Counted from the stretch's first letter, positions 8,462-17,372 are shown. The stretch is DNA of 64,000 bases from Microbacterium yannicii PS01 (GCF_000304335.1 NZ_CAJF01000001.1:1-64000), one strand, 5' to 3'. Program-made: numbers and translations. The notes: generated by a model not told the origin, from the letters alone.

Positions 8462-9978
8462 GCGGCGGTTCCTTTCATGACGAGATCGAGCACACCGTGC
8501 TCGTCGATCTGGGAGGCGGGAAGAGTCTGGAGGACGCGACCGTCGGCGATGACGAGGACCGTGTCGGCCAGGCCGAGGACTTCCTCGATCTCGCTGGACA
8601 CCACGACCACGGCGTTGCCGGCGGCCGCGAGCCGCCGGATGAGGGCGTAGATCTCGGCGCGGGCGCCGACGTCCACCCCTCGCGTGGGTTCGTCGAGCAA
8701 CAGGACGCGGGTGCCGTGGACGAGCCACCGGGCGAGCAGGATCTTCTGCTGGTTGCCGCCGGAGAGCGTCATCGCGGGTCGATCGGGGTCGGCGGGACGC
8801 AGCTCGAGAGCGTCGATCTGCTCGCTGGTGATCTTGCGCTCGGTGCGTTCGTCGAGGAAACCGGCTTTGGCGAATCGCGACATCGACGACAGCGTGACGT
8901 TGACGTAGATGGGCTCATCGAGGACGAGGCCCTGGCTCTTGCGCTCCTCGGGCGACAACCCGATACCGGCGGCGACCGCATGGACGACAGAGCCGCGCCG
9001 CAGCCGCTTGCCCGAGACCTTCACCTCGCCGCTGGTGGATCGACGCGCGCCGTAGACCGTCTCGAGGATCTCGGAGCGGCCGGAGCCGACGAGACCTGCG
9101 AGACCGATGACCTCCCCGGCCCGCACCGAGAACGAGACGTCCTCGAAGAGGCCGGCCAGCGAAAGCCCCTCCACCTCGAGAACGGTGGGGGCGTCGGCGG
9201 GAATGGGGACGGCGGGAGGAAAGACGTTCTCGACCGAGCGGCCGGTCATCAGCCGGATCAGATCCGCGGTCGGGGTGTCTGCCACCGGCAGCCCGCTCGC
9301 CATCGAGCGGCCGTCCTTGAGTACCGTGATCCGGTCGCCGATCTGGCGGATCTCTTCGAGACGGTGAGTGATGTAGACGACGGCGATACCCGCCGAGGTC
9401 AGCTCGCGCACCACGTGGAAGAGGTTCTTCACCTCTTCGCCGTCGAGGACGGCCGAAGGCTCGTCCATGATCATGAGCTTGATGTCGTGAGAGAGAGCGC
9501 GTGCCATGCTGACGATCTGCTTGTTCGCCGCGCTCAGCTGGCCGACCTCGGTGTGGGGAGAGAGGCCCGCGTGTCCCAGACGTCGGAGCAGTTCGCGAGT
9601 CTGGCGCGCGGCTTCGGACCGCTTCAGGAAGCCCCCGCGCGCGAGCTCGTGGCCGAGGAAGATGTTCTCGGCGATGGTGAGACCGTCGACCACGTCCAGT
9701 TCCTGGTACATCGTGGCGATGCCGAGTTCGATGGCCGCCTCCGGCGTCGGGATCTCAACCGACTCGCCCAGCCACGAGATCTCGCCCTCGTCCGGGCGAT
9801 GCACGCCCGCGAGCATCTTGATCAGTGTCGACTTGCCGGCGCCGTTCTGGCCGAGGACGCAGTGCACTTCTCCCGGAAGCACCTGGAGGTCGACTCCGCG
9901 AAGGGCACGGACGCCCGCGAACGACTTCGTCACACCTCGGACGTCGAGTAATGCCGATTGATGGTCAACTTTGATCAC
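8458..9978 (-). CDS. Ribose-type sugar ABC transporter, two-domain ATPase
   Basis: A protein of 506 residues containing two ABC cassettes, as in RbsA/XylG. The first has Walker A GQNGAGKST, an atypical LSAANKQ signature and LMIMDEPSA; the second has the usual degenerate Walker A (GLVGSGRSE), an LSGGNQQK signature and LLLDEPTRG. It energises sugar import by the permease encoded next. The start chosen is the GTG at 9978, because a TATGTT -10 ends exactly 6 nt before it and the product then begins directly with the family N-terminus (LLDVRGVTKSF). Confidence 0.93.
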   Translation of the reverse strand: MIKVDHQSALLDVRGVTKSFAGVRALRGVDLQVLPGEVHCVLGQNGAGKSTLIKMLAGVHRPDEGEISWLGESVEIPTPEAAIELGIATMYQELDVVDGLTIAENIFLGHELARGGFLKRSEAARQTRELLRRLGHAGLSPHTEVGQLSAANKQIVSMARALSHDIKLMIMDEPSAVLDGEEVKNLFHVVRELTSAGIAVVYITHRLEEIRQIGDRITVLKDGRSMASGLPVADTPTADLIRLMTGRSVENVFPPAVPIPADAPTVLEVEGLSLAGLFEDVSFSVRAGEVIGLAGLVGSGRSEILETVYGARRSTSGEVKVSGKRLRRGSVVHAVAAGIGLSPEERKSQGLVLDEPIYVNVTLSSMSRFAKAGFLDERTERKITSEQIDALELRPADPDRPAMTLSGGNQQKILLARWLVHGTRVLLLDEPTRGVDVGARAEIYALIRRLAAAGNAVVVVSSEIEEVLGLADTVLVIADGRVLQTLPASQIDEHGVLDLVMKGTAA

Positions 9979-9990
9979 GCGACGAACATA
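9979..9990 (-). promoter_or_regulatory. Leaderless -10 promoter of the sugar ABC ATPase gene
   Basis: On the minus strand TATGTT (9990-9985) is followed by six bases and then the GTG of the ATPase gene. The spacing places the transcription start on the start codon. The remaining region up to 10249 contains the oppositely directed promoter of the binding-protein gene and no open gene. Confidence 0.5.
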
Positions 9991-10124
9991 ACATGACCGT
10001 CGGCCCGGCGCAGAGCGAAAATTCGCAGTCGGTCCCCCGCCCTCACGAGGGCATCGCCTGGAACGGGTCTGCAAATCCGCGCAATCTCGCGGGATGGCAC
10101 TTATGCCGGGTCAAAAACAAAAGA

Positions 10125-10154
10125 TGACGGATGCCGCAACACTTCTGCTACGGT
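10125..10154 (+). promoter_or_regulatory. Probable promoter of the sugar-binding lipoprotein gene
   Basis: TGACGG (10125-10130) and TACGGT (10149-10154) form a -35/-10 pair with an 18-base spacer. The leader to the ATG at 10250 would be about 90 bases and ends in a strong AAGGAGG ribosome-binding site. This region, 9979-10249, separates the divergent transporter genes and is the likely site of ROK control, though I cannot define an operator. Confidence 0.4.
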
Positions 10155-10249
10155 GGTGCCCGTCAGCGTGGATCTCAGTGCCGGCACCGGCACTCGCCTC
10201 TCGGAGGCGGCGCGTTGTCACAGCTGCATCACATTTCAAGGAGGAAACA

Positions 10250-11296
10250 ATGCGCTCACACCTTAAGGCGCGCACGCGACTGGTGCTCACCGGCACAGCG
10301 GTCATCGCAGCCATCGGACTTCTCGCCGGATGCACGGGCGGGGGTGCTGAGGAAGGCGACGTCGTCGACCAGGGCACGACGACGGAGGAGAACGCCGAGT
10401 CGGGCGACACTGTCGTCATCGGCTTCTCGGGTCCCGCTGCCGACCACGGCTGGCTCGGCGCCATCAACTCGGGGGCTCAGGCCGCCGCTGACAGCTTCGA
10501 CGACGTCGAGCTCCGCGTCGCGGAGGGCACCAACGACCCGATCGCCCAGATCGCGGCCGTCGAGACGTTCGTCAACGAGGGCGTCGACGCCATCGTCCTG
10601 CTCCCGACCGACGGCGCCGCCCTCACCGAGGCGGCCACCGCCGCCATGGAGGCGGGGATCCCGGTCATCAACGTCGACCGCGAATTCTCGAGCCCGTTCG
10701 CCGCCCGCGCCACCGTGCTGGGTGACAACTACGGCATGGGCGTCAGCGCCGGCACGTACATCTGCGAGCAGCTCGACGGCAACAGCGATGCCGTCGTCGC
10801 CGAGATCGCGGGCATCGACTCGCTGCCCCTGACGCAGGACCGCTCGCAGGGCTTCGCCGACGCGCTCGAGGACTGTGGCCTCGAGGTCACCGCTCGCGTT
10901 GCCGCCGACTTCACCGTCGCCGGCGGCGAGGCCGCGGCCTCACAGCTGCTGTCGGCGAACCCGCAGATCGACGCCATCTGGAACCACGATGACGACCAGG
11001 GCATCGGCGTGCTGGCGGCGATCGAGTCCGCCAACCGTGACGAGTTCTTCATGATGGGCGGCGCGGGAAGCCGCAGCGCCATGGAGGCCATCGAAGCCGA
11101 CGACTCGGTGCTGAAGGCGACGGTCATCTACCCGTCGACCCAGGCTGCGGACGGCGTGGCTCTCGCTCGCCTCATCGCACAGAACAAGACGATGGGCGAC
11201 CTTGTGACGCCCGGCATCCCGAACCGGGTCGTGCTCGACGCCCCCGTCGTCACGAAGGACAACGTCGACCAGTACATCGACCTCTCGTTCGAGTAA
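10250..11296 (+). CDS. Sugar ABC transporter substrate-binding lipoprotein
   Basis: A protein of 348 residues. A signal peptide with lipobox LLAGC (Cys about residue 26) anchors it to the outer face of the membrane. The mature part is a periplasmic-binding-protein fold of the ribose/LacI type (TVVIGFSGPAADHGWLGAIN, DAIVLLPTDGAAL, PVINVDREFS, IWNHDDDQGIGVLAAI). Start chosen at ATG 10250, directly behind AAGGAGG; the longer frame from 10094 has no signal-peptide logic. It is divergent from the ATPase/permease genes and leads into the dehydrogenase and isomerase genes, so its ligand is probably catabolised by them. Confidence 0.93.
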   Translation: MRSHLKARTRLVLTGTAVIAAIGLLAGCTGGGAEEGDVVDQGTTTEENAESGDTVVIGFSGPAADHGWLGAINSGAQAAADSFDDVELRVAEGTNDPIAQIAAVETFVNEGVDAIVLLPTDGAALTEAATAAMEAGIPVINVDREFSSPFAARATVLGDNYGMGVSAGTYICEQLDGNSDAVVAEIAGIDSLPLTQDRSQGFADALEDCGLEVTARVAADFTVAGGEAAASQLLSANPQIDAIWNHDDDQGIGVLAAIESANRDEFFMMGGAGSRSAMEAIEADDSVLKATVIYPSTQAADGVALARLIAQNKTMGDLVTPGIPNRVVLDAPVVTKDNVDQYIDLSFE

Positions 11297-11310
11297 ACCT
11301 GCTGACGAGC

Positions 11311-11343
11311 GCGGGGCGTCCGCCGAGCCGGCGGGCGCCCCGC
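11311..11343 (+). terminator. GC-rich hairpin after the sugar-binding protein gene
   Basis: An 8-base stem (GCGGGGCG with CGCCCCGC) continues, after one mismatch, into CCGCC/GGCGG around a short loop. It lies 15 bases after the stop at 11296, with no T run. It may end or attenuate transcription between the highly expressed binding protein and the downstream dehydrogenase. Confidence 0.5.
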
Positions 11344-11374
11344 ACTTCACCCTCGCGAGAGAGAGGACACCGCG

Positions 11375-12544
11375 TTGACTGACACGCTTCGCGTCGCCAT
11401 GATCGGCCACGGCTTCATGGGCGCCGCACATTCCCAGGGGTGGCGCGTCGCCCCCCGATTCTTCGACCTGCCCCTCATGCCCGAGATGGCTGTCATCGTC
11501 GGCCGCGATGTGGCGGGGGTCGCGGCATCCGCCGGCAAGTGGGGCTGGAACGAGAGCGCCACGGACTGGCGTGATGTCATCGCGCGCGACGACATCGACG
11601 TTGTGGACATCGTCACCCCCGGCGATACGCATGCCGAGATCGCGATCGCGGCCCTCGAAGCCGGCAAGCACGTGCTGTGCGAGAAGCCGCTCGCGAACAC
11701 CGTCGCCGAGGCCGAAGCGATGAACCGCGCGGCGATCGCGGCGGCCGAGCGCGGAGTCCGCTCCATGGTCGGGTTCACCTACCGGCGCGTGCCCGCGGCG
11801 ACCTTCGCGCGCGACCTCGTCGCCGCCGGACGCATCGGAGAGATCCGTCAAGTGCGCGCCGAGTACCTGCAGGACTGGCTGATGGATGCCGAAGCCCCGC
11901 TCACGTGGCGCTTGAAGAAGGAGCACGCCGGATCGGGTGCCCTCGGCGACATCGGCGCGCACGCCGTCGACCTCACCGAGTACATCACCGGCGAGCACGT
12001 GACCTCCGTGTCGGGCGTGATCGAGACGCTCGTTCCGGAGCGCCCGCTCCTCGGGGAAGGCGTCGGGCTCTCGGGAACCGCGTCGGCGGAGCGGGGAGAG
12101 GTGACGGTCGACGACCTCGCACTCTTCACCGGCCGGCTCCAGTCCGGTGCCCTCGCGTCGTTCGAGGCGACGCGGTTCCGCACCGGCCGCAAGAACGCCT
12201 TGCGGATCGAGATCGCGGGCTCGCTCGGTGCGATCTCGTTCGACCTCGAGCGCATGAACGAGCTCGAGTTCTACGACGCGACGCAGCCCGATCTCGAACA
12301 GGGATTCCGGCGCATCCTGGTCACCGAGCACGACCACCCGTATCTCGCCCCCTGGTGGCCGACGGGGCATATGCTCGGCTACGAGCACGGGTTCTCGCAT
12401 CAGGTCCGGGACTTCGTCACCGCGATCGACGAGGGCTCGGCTCCGAGCCCGTCGTTCGCAGACGGACTGCACGTACAGCGCGTGCTCGACGGCGTGGAGC
12501 GCAGCTCGGCCGCCGGCAGCGTCTGGACCTCCATCGCCGGATGA
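11375..12544 (+). CDS. Gfo/Idh/MocA family NAD(P)-dependent oxidoreductase
   Basis: A protein of 389 residues beginning at a TTG behind GAGAGAGAGG. The Rossmann start (VAMIGHGFMGAAH), the VDIVTPGDTHAEIAI strand and the CEKPLANT loop with the EKP lysine are hallmark Gfo/Idh/MocA features; the C-terminal beta domain includes the GDIGAHAVDL metal/substrate region. These enzymes oxidise sugars, inositols or related polyols. It is followed 36 bases later by a TIM-barrel isomerase and preceded by the binding protein, so the three likely act on one imported sugar or cyclitol. The exact substrate cannot be assigned. Confidence 0.9.
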   Translation: MTDTLRVAMIGHGFMGAAHSQGWRVAPRFFDLPLMPEMAVIVGRDVAGVAASAGKWGWNESATDWRDVIARDDIDVVDIVTPGDTHAEIAIAALEAGKHVLCEKPLANTVAEAEAMNRAAIAAAERGVRSMVGFTYRRVPAATFARDLVAAGRIGEIRQVRAEYLQDWLMDAEAPLTWRLKKEHAGSGALGDIGAHAVDLTEYITGEHVTSVSGVIETLVPERPLLGEGVGLSGTASAERGEVTVDDLALFTGRLQSGALASFEATRFRTGRKNALRIEIAGSLGAISFDLERMNELEFYDATQPDLEQGFRRILVTEHDHPYLAPWWPTGHMLGYEHGFSHQVRDFVTAIDEGSAPSPSFADGLHVQRVLDGVERSSAAGSVWTSIAG

Positions 12545-12580
12545 GATCCGGCATCCCTCAATGACGAAAGGTGCACCGCG

Positions 12581-13585
12581 ATGACGCGACCAGTCACTCT
12601 CTTCACGGGCCAGTGGGCCGATCTTCCGTTCGAGGAGGTGGCACGCCTGGCAGGGGAGTGGGGCTACGACGGTCTCGAGATCGCGTCCTGGGGCGACCAC
12701 CTCGATGTGTCGCGCTGGGACGACGACGCCTATGTGCAGTCACGGCTCGACATCCTCGAGCGCAACGGGCTGAAGGTGTTCACGATCTCCAACCACCTCG
12801 CCGGGCAGGGCGTGTGCGACGACCCGATCGACCAGCGCCATCGCGACATCCTGAACGACCGGGTGTGGGGCGACGGCGACCCCGAGGGCGTCCGGCAGCG
12901 CGCCGCCGAAGAGTTGAAGCTCACCGCGCGGATGGCCGCCGCCCTCGGCGTCAAGACGGTGACCGGCTTCACCGGGTCGTCGATCTGGAAGGCCGTCGCG
13001 ATGTTCCCGCCCGCTTCCGACGAGTTCATCGAAGCCGGCTACCAGGACTTCGCCGACCGGTTCCACCCGATCCTCGACGTCTTCGACGAGGTGGGCGTGC
13101 GCTTCGCGCACGAGGTGCACCCGTCCGAGATCGCTTACGACTACTGGACGACCAAGCGCACGCTCGAGGCGATCGGACACCGCGAAGCCTTCGGACTGAA
13201 CTGGGATCCGTCGCACATGGTGTGGCAGGACCTCGACCCGGTCGGCTTCCTGTGGGACTTCCAGGACCGGATCTACCACGTCCACTGCAAGGACACGAAG
13301 AAGCGGACGGGGAACGGACGCAACGGACGGCTCGGGTCGCACCTGCCGTGGGCGGACCCGCGCCGCGGCTGGGACTTCATCTCGACCGGTCACGGCGACG
13401 TCCCCTGGGAGGACGCCTTCCGGATGCTGAACGCGATCGGATACGACGGCCCGCTCTCGGTCGAGTGGGAGGATGCCGGCATGGATCGCCTCGTCGGCGC
13501 GCCCGAGGCACTGGAGTTCGTTCGCCGGCTGTCGTCGTACGAGCCGTCCGCCGCGGCGTTCGACGCCGCGTTCTCGACCCGATAG
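12581..13585 (+). CDS. Sugar phosphate isomerase/epimerase-like TIM-barrel protein
   Basis: A protein of 334 residues of the xylose-isomerase-like AP endonuclease 2 superfamily. Candidate metal ligands lie at the strand ends: [26 protein letters not shown] and VEWED. Such proteins isomerise or epimerise sugars or cyclitols, often beside Gfo/Idh/MocA dehydrogenases. An AAAGGTG ribosome-binding site precedes ATG 12581. It completes the catabolic side of the locus that includes the ribose-type ABC importer and the ROK regulator. Confidence 0.9.
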   Translation: MTRPVTLFTGQWADLPFEEVARLAGEWGYDGLEIASWGDHLDVSRWDDDAYVQSRLDILERNGLKVFTISNHLAGQGVCDDPIDQRHRDILNDRVWGDGDPEGVRQRAAEELKLTARMAAALGVKTVTGFTGSSIWKAVAMFPPASDEFIEAGYQDFADRFHPILDVFDEVGVRFAHEVHPSEIAYDYWTTKRTLEAIGHREAFGLNWDPSHMVWQDLDPVGFLWDFQDRIYHVHCKDTKKRTGNGRNGRLGSHLPWADPRRGWDFISTGHGDVPWEDAFRMLNAIGYDGPLSVEWEDAGMDRLVGAPEALEFVRRLSSYEPSAAAFDAAFSTR

Positions 13586-13608
13586 GCCGGCGGCGGGCGC
13601 CCGGCGGC

Positions 13609-14085
13609 TCAGGCCTCGGGCGCCTCGCCGGCGGTGAGGGCGTGGAGAAGCCTTGTCAGATTGCGGATGTCGTCGAGTGACCACTCCTCGAGCGCGTCGA
13701 CCAGCGTGCTCTCCTGCGGAGCTCGCGCAGCGGCCAGTCGCTCGAGGCCCTCGGTGGTCGGGGAGAGAAGGCTCGAGCGTCCGTCGTCGGGATCGGGCGT
13801 GCGCTCGATGAGCCCGAGCTGTTCCAGCTCGCGCACGGTACGGCTGATCTGGCCCTTATCGGACATCAGCGCTTCGGCCAGGGCCGAGAGGGTGACCCTC
13901 TCACGTCGGACGATCGTGGTGAACACCTTGTAGGCGCCCGGGAGCATGCCGGGGCTGACGCGGTTGGCGTTCTCGGTGATGATGCGGCGGAACCGGTTGA
14001 TCAGCTCGCCGAACTCCGCCTCGAGGGCGCGCACCGCCACGGTGCGCGCCTCTCGGGTGTCTTCAGACATCATCGTGACCGACAT
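13609..14085 (-). CDS. MarR-family repressor
   Basis: A protein of 158 residues with a MarR winged helix: KVFTTIVRRERVTLSALAEA split at the first helices, LMSDKGQISRTVRELEQLGLIERTPDPDDGRSSLL with the wing DPDDGR. MarR proteins repress drug-efflux genes and dissociate when a ligand binds. The ATG overlaps the stop of the upstream efflux gene (TAATG), so the two are co-transcribed and translationally coupled; the repressor would control its own operon through the three sites at 15894-15955. The much longer frame ending here is an antisense read of the efflux gene. Confidence 0.9.
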   Translation of the reverse strand: MSVTMMSEDTREARTVAVRALEAEFGELINRFRRIITENANRVSPGMLPGAYKVFTTIVRRERVTLSALAEALMSDKGQISRTVRELEQLGLIERTPDPDDGRSSLLSPTTEGLERLAAARAPQESTLVDALEEWSLDDIRNLTRLLHALTAGEAPEA

Positions 14086-15842
14086 TAGCGCCGAGCGGGC
14101 GCAGCCCGGTCCACCGCGTCCTCGGCGGGAGTCGCGGCATCCCCGGTGCGCACCGTGCCGGTCGCGGTCAGCGACTGCATGCCCTCGGCGGTCGAGACCG
14201 TGGCCAGGTCGGCTTCGCTCGCCGCCACACGCTCGCTCGTCGTCATGTGCGTGAGCGGCACGTTCGGCAGGAAGAGGATCGCGATGAGGCTCACCACCGC
14301 GAGCGGCACGGCGATGAGGAACGAGCTGGCGATGCCCTGCGCGTAGATCTCCTCGAAGATCACGCGGACGCCGTCGGGGAGCGCCGACACCTGCGGAATC
14401 GCGCCCGATTGGAGCTCCGCCGCGACGGCGGCGCCCTTTTCGCCGAGGGCGGCGATGGCCGCGCCGATGTCGGCCTGACGGTCGCTGACGAGGCTCGTGA
14501 CGGAGCTCGCGAGGGCGGCGCCCATCACCGACACGCCGATGGTGCCGCCGAGGCTGCGGAAGAAGGTGACGCCCGAGCTGGCCACGCCGATCTCGGAGGG
14601 CTTCGCAGTGTTCTGCACGATGAGCACGAGGTTCTGCATGGTCATGCCGACACCCGCGCCGAGCAGGAACATGTAGAGCGAGACGAGCGCGAAGTTCGTG
14701 TCGTAGTGGATCGTCGACAGCAGGTAGGAGCCGGCGATCAGTAGGACGCCGCCCACCACGAGGTAGGGCTTCCACCGTCCGTAGCGCGTGACGAGGCCTC
14801 CGATCACGATGGAGGCGAGCAGGAGCCCGCCGATCATCGGGATGGTCATGAGACCGGCCTCGGTGGGCGTCGCGCCGCGCGCCAGCTGCATGTACTGGCT
14901 GAGGAACACCGACGTGCCGAACATCGCGATGCCGATCGCGATCGACGCGACGACGGCGAGGGTGAACGTGCGGTTCTTGAACATCGTCAGCGGAACGAGC
15001 GGCTCCTTCGAGCGCAGCTCGACGACGACGAACAGCACGGCCGCCAGCAGGGCGCCGCCGACCATGAGGATGGTCTCGGTGCTCCACCAGTCGTAGTCCT
15101 TGCCGGCGTTCGTGACCCAGATGAGCAGGAGCGACACAGCCGTCGACAGCAGCACGATGCCCACGTAGTCGATGCGCGCCTTCACCTTGGGACGCTTGGG
15201 CAGGTGCAGCGTCCGCTGCATCATGATGAGGGCCGCGACGGCGAAGGGGAGCGCGATGAAGAAGTTCCAGCGCCAGTCCAGCGTGTCGGTGATGAGCCCG
15301 CCGAGGAGCGGCCCGCCCACGGTCGCGACGGCCATCACCGCGCCGAACAGGCCCATGTAGCGGCCGCGCTCGCGGGGGCTGATGATGTCGGCCATGATGA
15401 CCTGGCTGAGGGCCGCGAGACCGCCGGCGCCGATGCCCTGCACCGCGCGGAAGGCGATGAGCGTCGCCGGGTCCTGCGAGAAGCCCGCCGCGGCGGTGGC
15501 CAGCACGAAGATCACGATGGAGAGCTGGATGAGCAGCTTGCGGTTGAACAGGTCGGCGAGCTTGCCCCACACCGGGGTCGAGATCGCGGTGGTCAGCAGC
15601 GTCGCGGTGACGACCCACGTGAAGGCCGCCTGGTCGCCGCCGAGGTCGTGGACGATCACGGGCAGCGAGGTCGACACCACGGTCGAGGCGAGCATCGACA
15701 CGAACATGCCCAGGAGAAGGCCGGTGAGGGCCTGCAGGACGCGACGGTGGCGGCGCTGCTCCTCGGTGCGTTCACTGCCCTTGCGGCGGGCGGCGGAGCC
15801 GGACGACGCGACCGACCCGGTCGGCGTGGTGGAGGTTGCCAT
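14085..15842 (-). CDS. DHA2-family (14-helix) MFS drug efflux transporter
   Basis: A protein of 585 residues with about 14 transmembrane segments, the size of EmrB/QacA-type DHA2 exporters. The N-terminal LTGLLLGMFVSMLASTVVSTSLP-type helix is visible in two parts, with motif A as GKLADLFNRKLL, motif C in helix 5 (GLFGAVMAVATVGGPLLGG) and an ERGRYMG loop. Charged Ser/Arg-rich residues 1-33 are cytoplasmic. It should exchange protons for hydrophobic drugs. It forms an operon with the MarR gene downstream, and its promoter is covered by three operator copies. Confidence 0.93.
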   Translation of the reverse strand: MATSTTPTGSVASSGSAARRKGSERTEEQRRHRRVLQALTGLLLGMFVSMLASTVVSTSLPVIVHDLGGDQAAFTWVVTATLLTTAISTPVWGKLADLFNRKLLIQLSIVIFVLATAAAGFSQDPATLIAFRAVQGIGAGGLAALSQVIMADIISPRERGRYMGLFGAVMAVATVGGPLLGGLITDTLDWRWNFFIALPFAVAALIMMQRTLHLPKRPKVKARIDYVGIVLLSTAVSLLLIWVTNAGKDYDWWSTETILMVGGALLAAVLFVVVELRSKEPLVPLTMFKNRTFTLAVVASIAIGIAMFGTSVFLSQYMQLARGATPTEAGLMTIPMIGGLLLASIVIGGLVTRYGRWKPYLVVGGVLLIAGSYLLSTIHYDTNFALVSLYMFLLGAGVGMTMQNLVLIVQNTAKPSEIGVASSGVTFFRSLGGTIGVSVMGAALASSVTSLVSDRQADIGAAIAALGEKGAAVAAELQSGAIPQVSALPDGVRVIFEEIYAQGIASSFLIAVPLAVVSLIAILFLPNVPLTHMTTSERVAASEADLATVSTAEGMQSLTATGTVRTGDAATPAEDAVDRAAPARR

Positions 15843-15893
15843 GAAGTTCCTTCGAGACGTGCGGATGAGGCGCGGCAGCGGTGACGCGAGGTG

Positions 15894-15955
15894 GTTGACT
15901 CATGTCAACGGTTGATCGAAGTCAACTATATATACAATGGTTGACCTGCGTCAAC
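15894..15955. promoter_or_regulatory. Triple MarR operator overlapping the efflux promoter
   Basis: Three 16-bp copies of the palindrome GTTGAC-N4-GTCAAC lie at 15894-15909, 15911-15926 (one base differs) and 15940-15955. On the minus strand they contain a promoter: TTGACG (15954-15949), 16-base spacer, TATATA (15932-15927), driving the efflux gene. Copy 3 covers the -35 and copies 1-2 lie just after the -10, an ideal repression layout. TACAAT at 15933-15938 could be a -10 for the opposite strand. The only DNA-binding gene in the operon is MarR, which is the inferred ligand. Confidence 0.8.
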
Positions 15956-15992
15956 TATTCCCCTTCGTGTGGATCCGCGGGAGTATGGGGGC

Positions 15993-16496
15993 GTGTTCAG
16001 CGTCGAAGTTCTTCCGGATGCCGCGACCGATGAACGCATGCGCGACGAGTGGCGTCGACTCATCGACGCAGGTCTGCCGAGCGCGGGGCGGCACGAGGGC
16101 GAGAGCAACCGTCCCCACGTCACGCTGGCGGTGCGCGAGCGCGTCGAGCCCGAGACGTTCGCCCCGCTCGCCGCGATGCTGCCCCTTCCGCTCGAGCTCG
16201 GCGGTGTCCTGGTGTTCGGACGGGGCGACCGCTTCGTCCTGACCAGAGCGGTGGTCGCGACGAAGCAGCTCCTCGAGCTGCACCGGGCGGTGGCGTTCGG
16301 CGCGGGAGCCGCCGAACCGCGCTACGCCAACACCGCACCCGACGCGTGGTCGCCGCACCTCACCCTTGCCCGGCGGCTGCACGCCGAGCAGGTCTCGCAG
16401 GCTCTGCGCATCCTCGAGCTGCCCGCCATTCGCGGGGCCGCGGTGGGGCTTCGCGTGTGGGATGCCGCGGCGAAACGCGTCACCACGCTTCGGTGA
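15993..16496 (+). CDS. 2'-5' RNA ligase / 2H phosphoesterase family protein
   Basis: A protein of 167 residues from GTG 15993. Two His-x-Thr motifs, PHVTLAV (residues 41-47) and PHLTLAR (121-127), are the paired catalytic signatures of the 2H phosphoesterase superfamily, acting on 2',3'-cyclic phosphates or related RNA ends. An in-frame GTG at 15969 is possible, but 15993 follows a GGGAG site at good distance and gives the typical short N-terminus (FSVEVLPD). It diverges from the efflux operon and may share its operator region. The natural substrate is unknown. Confidence 0.82.
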   Translation: MFSVEVLPDAATDERMRDEWRRLIDAGLPSAGRHEGESNRPHVTLAVRERVEPETFAPLAAMLPLPLELGGVLVFGRGDRFVLTRAVVATKQLLELHRAVAFGAGAAEPRYANTAPDAWSPHLTLARRLHAEQVSQALRILELPAIRGAAVGLRVWDAAAKRVTTLR

Positions 16497-16540
16497 CGCC
16501 GGCTCGCGCGCCGGTTCAGGGTGTCGGCGTGCGACGGCGC

Positions 16541-17218
16541 TCAGTCGGCGAGGGCGAGCGCGCGGAACGGCTGACGAGGCGGAGCGGGCGGCTGCGGCAT
16601 CCGCTCGCCTCGCTCGGAATCGACGGGACGGCGCTGCACCTGCGTGCGGTGGTAGAGCTCGTCGATCAGGGCGGTGGCCAGGCGGACCAGCTTAGCGATC
16701 TCGGTCTCGTCGCGGTCGACCCACACGCAGCGGGGCTCGTCGCCGACCGGCACGAAGCCGTCGTGCTGCTCCCACGCGACGAGCGTGCGCTCGGCGCCCA
16801 GCACGTGCTGCTGCCACCACACCTGGCGCAGATAGGTGCGCGGGATGCTGCGCCACGCCTTGTTGGTCGTCTTGATCTCGGCGAGCACGACCCGTCCGGC
16901 GACATCCACGGCGATGCCGTCGGGCGTTGCCAGGTGTCGCTTCTCGACGACGGCATGGAAGAGGGCGGACGAGGGCTGGATGCCGTGCGTCGCCGCGACC
17001 CACGCGGCGATCTCGGGCTCGCGCGCCCGCCCGTGGGCGGTGTACGCGTTGCCCGAGAATCCCGAGCCCATGAGCTTGGCGTCGGCGGCGCGGGCGATCG
17101 CCCGATCGGACGTCAGGGCTGCGACGTCGGTCGCCGTGATGCCCCTCGACCGCGCCCGCACCCACGCCACCCGATCGCGGGAGTCCGCGACGATGCGGGC
17201 GGCGAGCTCAGGTGTCAC
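16541..17218 (-). CDS. YqaJ/lambda-exonuclease-type nuclease, orphan copy
   Basis: A protein of 225 residues with the PD-(D/E)XK exonuclease pattern of the YqaJ viral recombinase family: GITATDVAAL, HGRAREPEIAAWV, an acidic metal ligand in ATPDGIAV, and the catalytic ELK-like AEIKTT, then YLRQVWWQQHVLGA. Lambda-type exonucleases resect double-stranded DNA for recombination. No RecT/Bet partner, integrase or phage gene is near. GTG 17218 is chosen because TACGCT ends exactly 6 nt before it; a start at 17263 would add 15 basic residues. It may serve in chromosomal repair, an inference. Confidence 0.82.
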   Translation of the reverse strand: MTPELAARIVADSRDRVAWVRARSRGITATDVAALTSDRAIARAADAKLMGSGFSGNAYTAHGRAREPEIAAWVAATHGIQPSSALFHAVVEKRHLATPDGIAVDVAGRVVLAEIKTTNKAWRSIPRTYLRQVWWQQHVLGAERTLVAWEQHDGFVPVGDEPRCVWVDRDETEIAKLVRLATALIDELYHRTQVQRRPVDSERGERMPQPPAPPRQPFRALALAD

Positions 17219-17230
17219 CGTTCGAGCGTA
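17219..17230 (-). promoter_or_regulatory. Leaderless -10 promoter deciding the YqaJ start
   Basis: TACGCT (17230-17225 on the minus strand) is followed by six bases and GTG 17218. The same spacing recurs before many genes in the window, so it argues for the shorter protein. The rest of 17264-17372 shows no gene. Confidence 0.5.
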
Positions 17231-17372
17231 CGCCGCCGCACGGACCTTCGCAGACCGCGACATGCGGGCCGGATCGGGTCGCGATGCTCACCGCAGACTC
17301 CGGGTCCGCCCGACCGGAGTCGCCTCGGATCGGAGCGGCCCTGGCGTGTGAGGCGCCCTGCCCCGAGCCGCG

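Noticed and set aside
13609..15618. Apparent 669-residue MarR fusion
   Set aside because: The upstream 510 residues are a shifted frame of the efflux transporter; the true MarR start is coupled at 14085.
16541..17218. YqaJ gene as evidence of a prophage
   Set aside because: No integrase, terminase, capsid, RecT or attachment repeats are visible around it and composition is unchanged.
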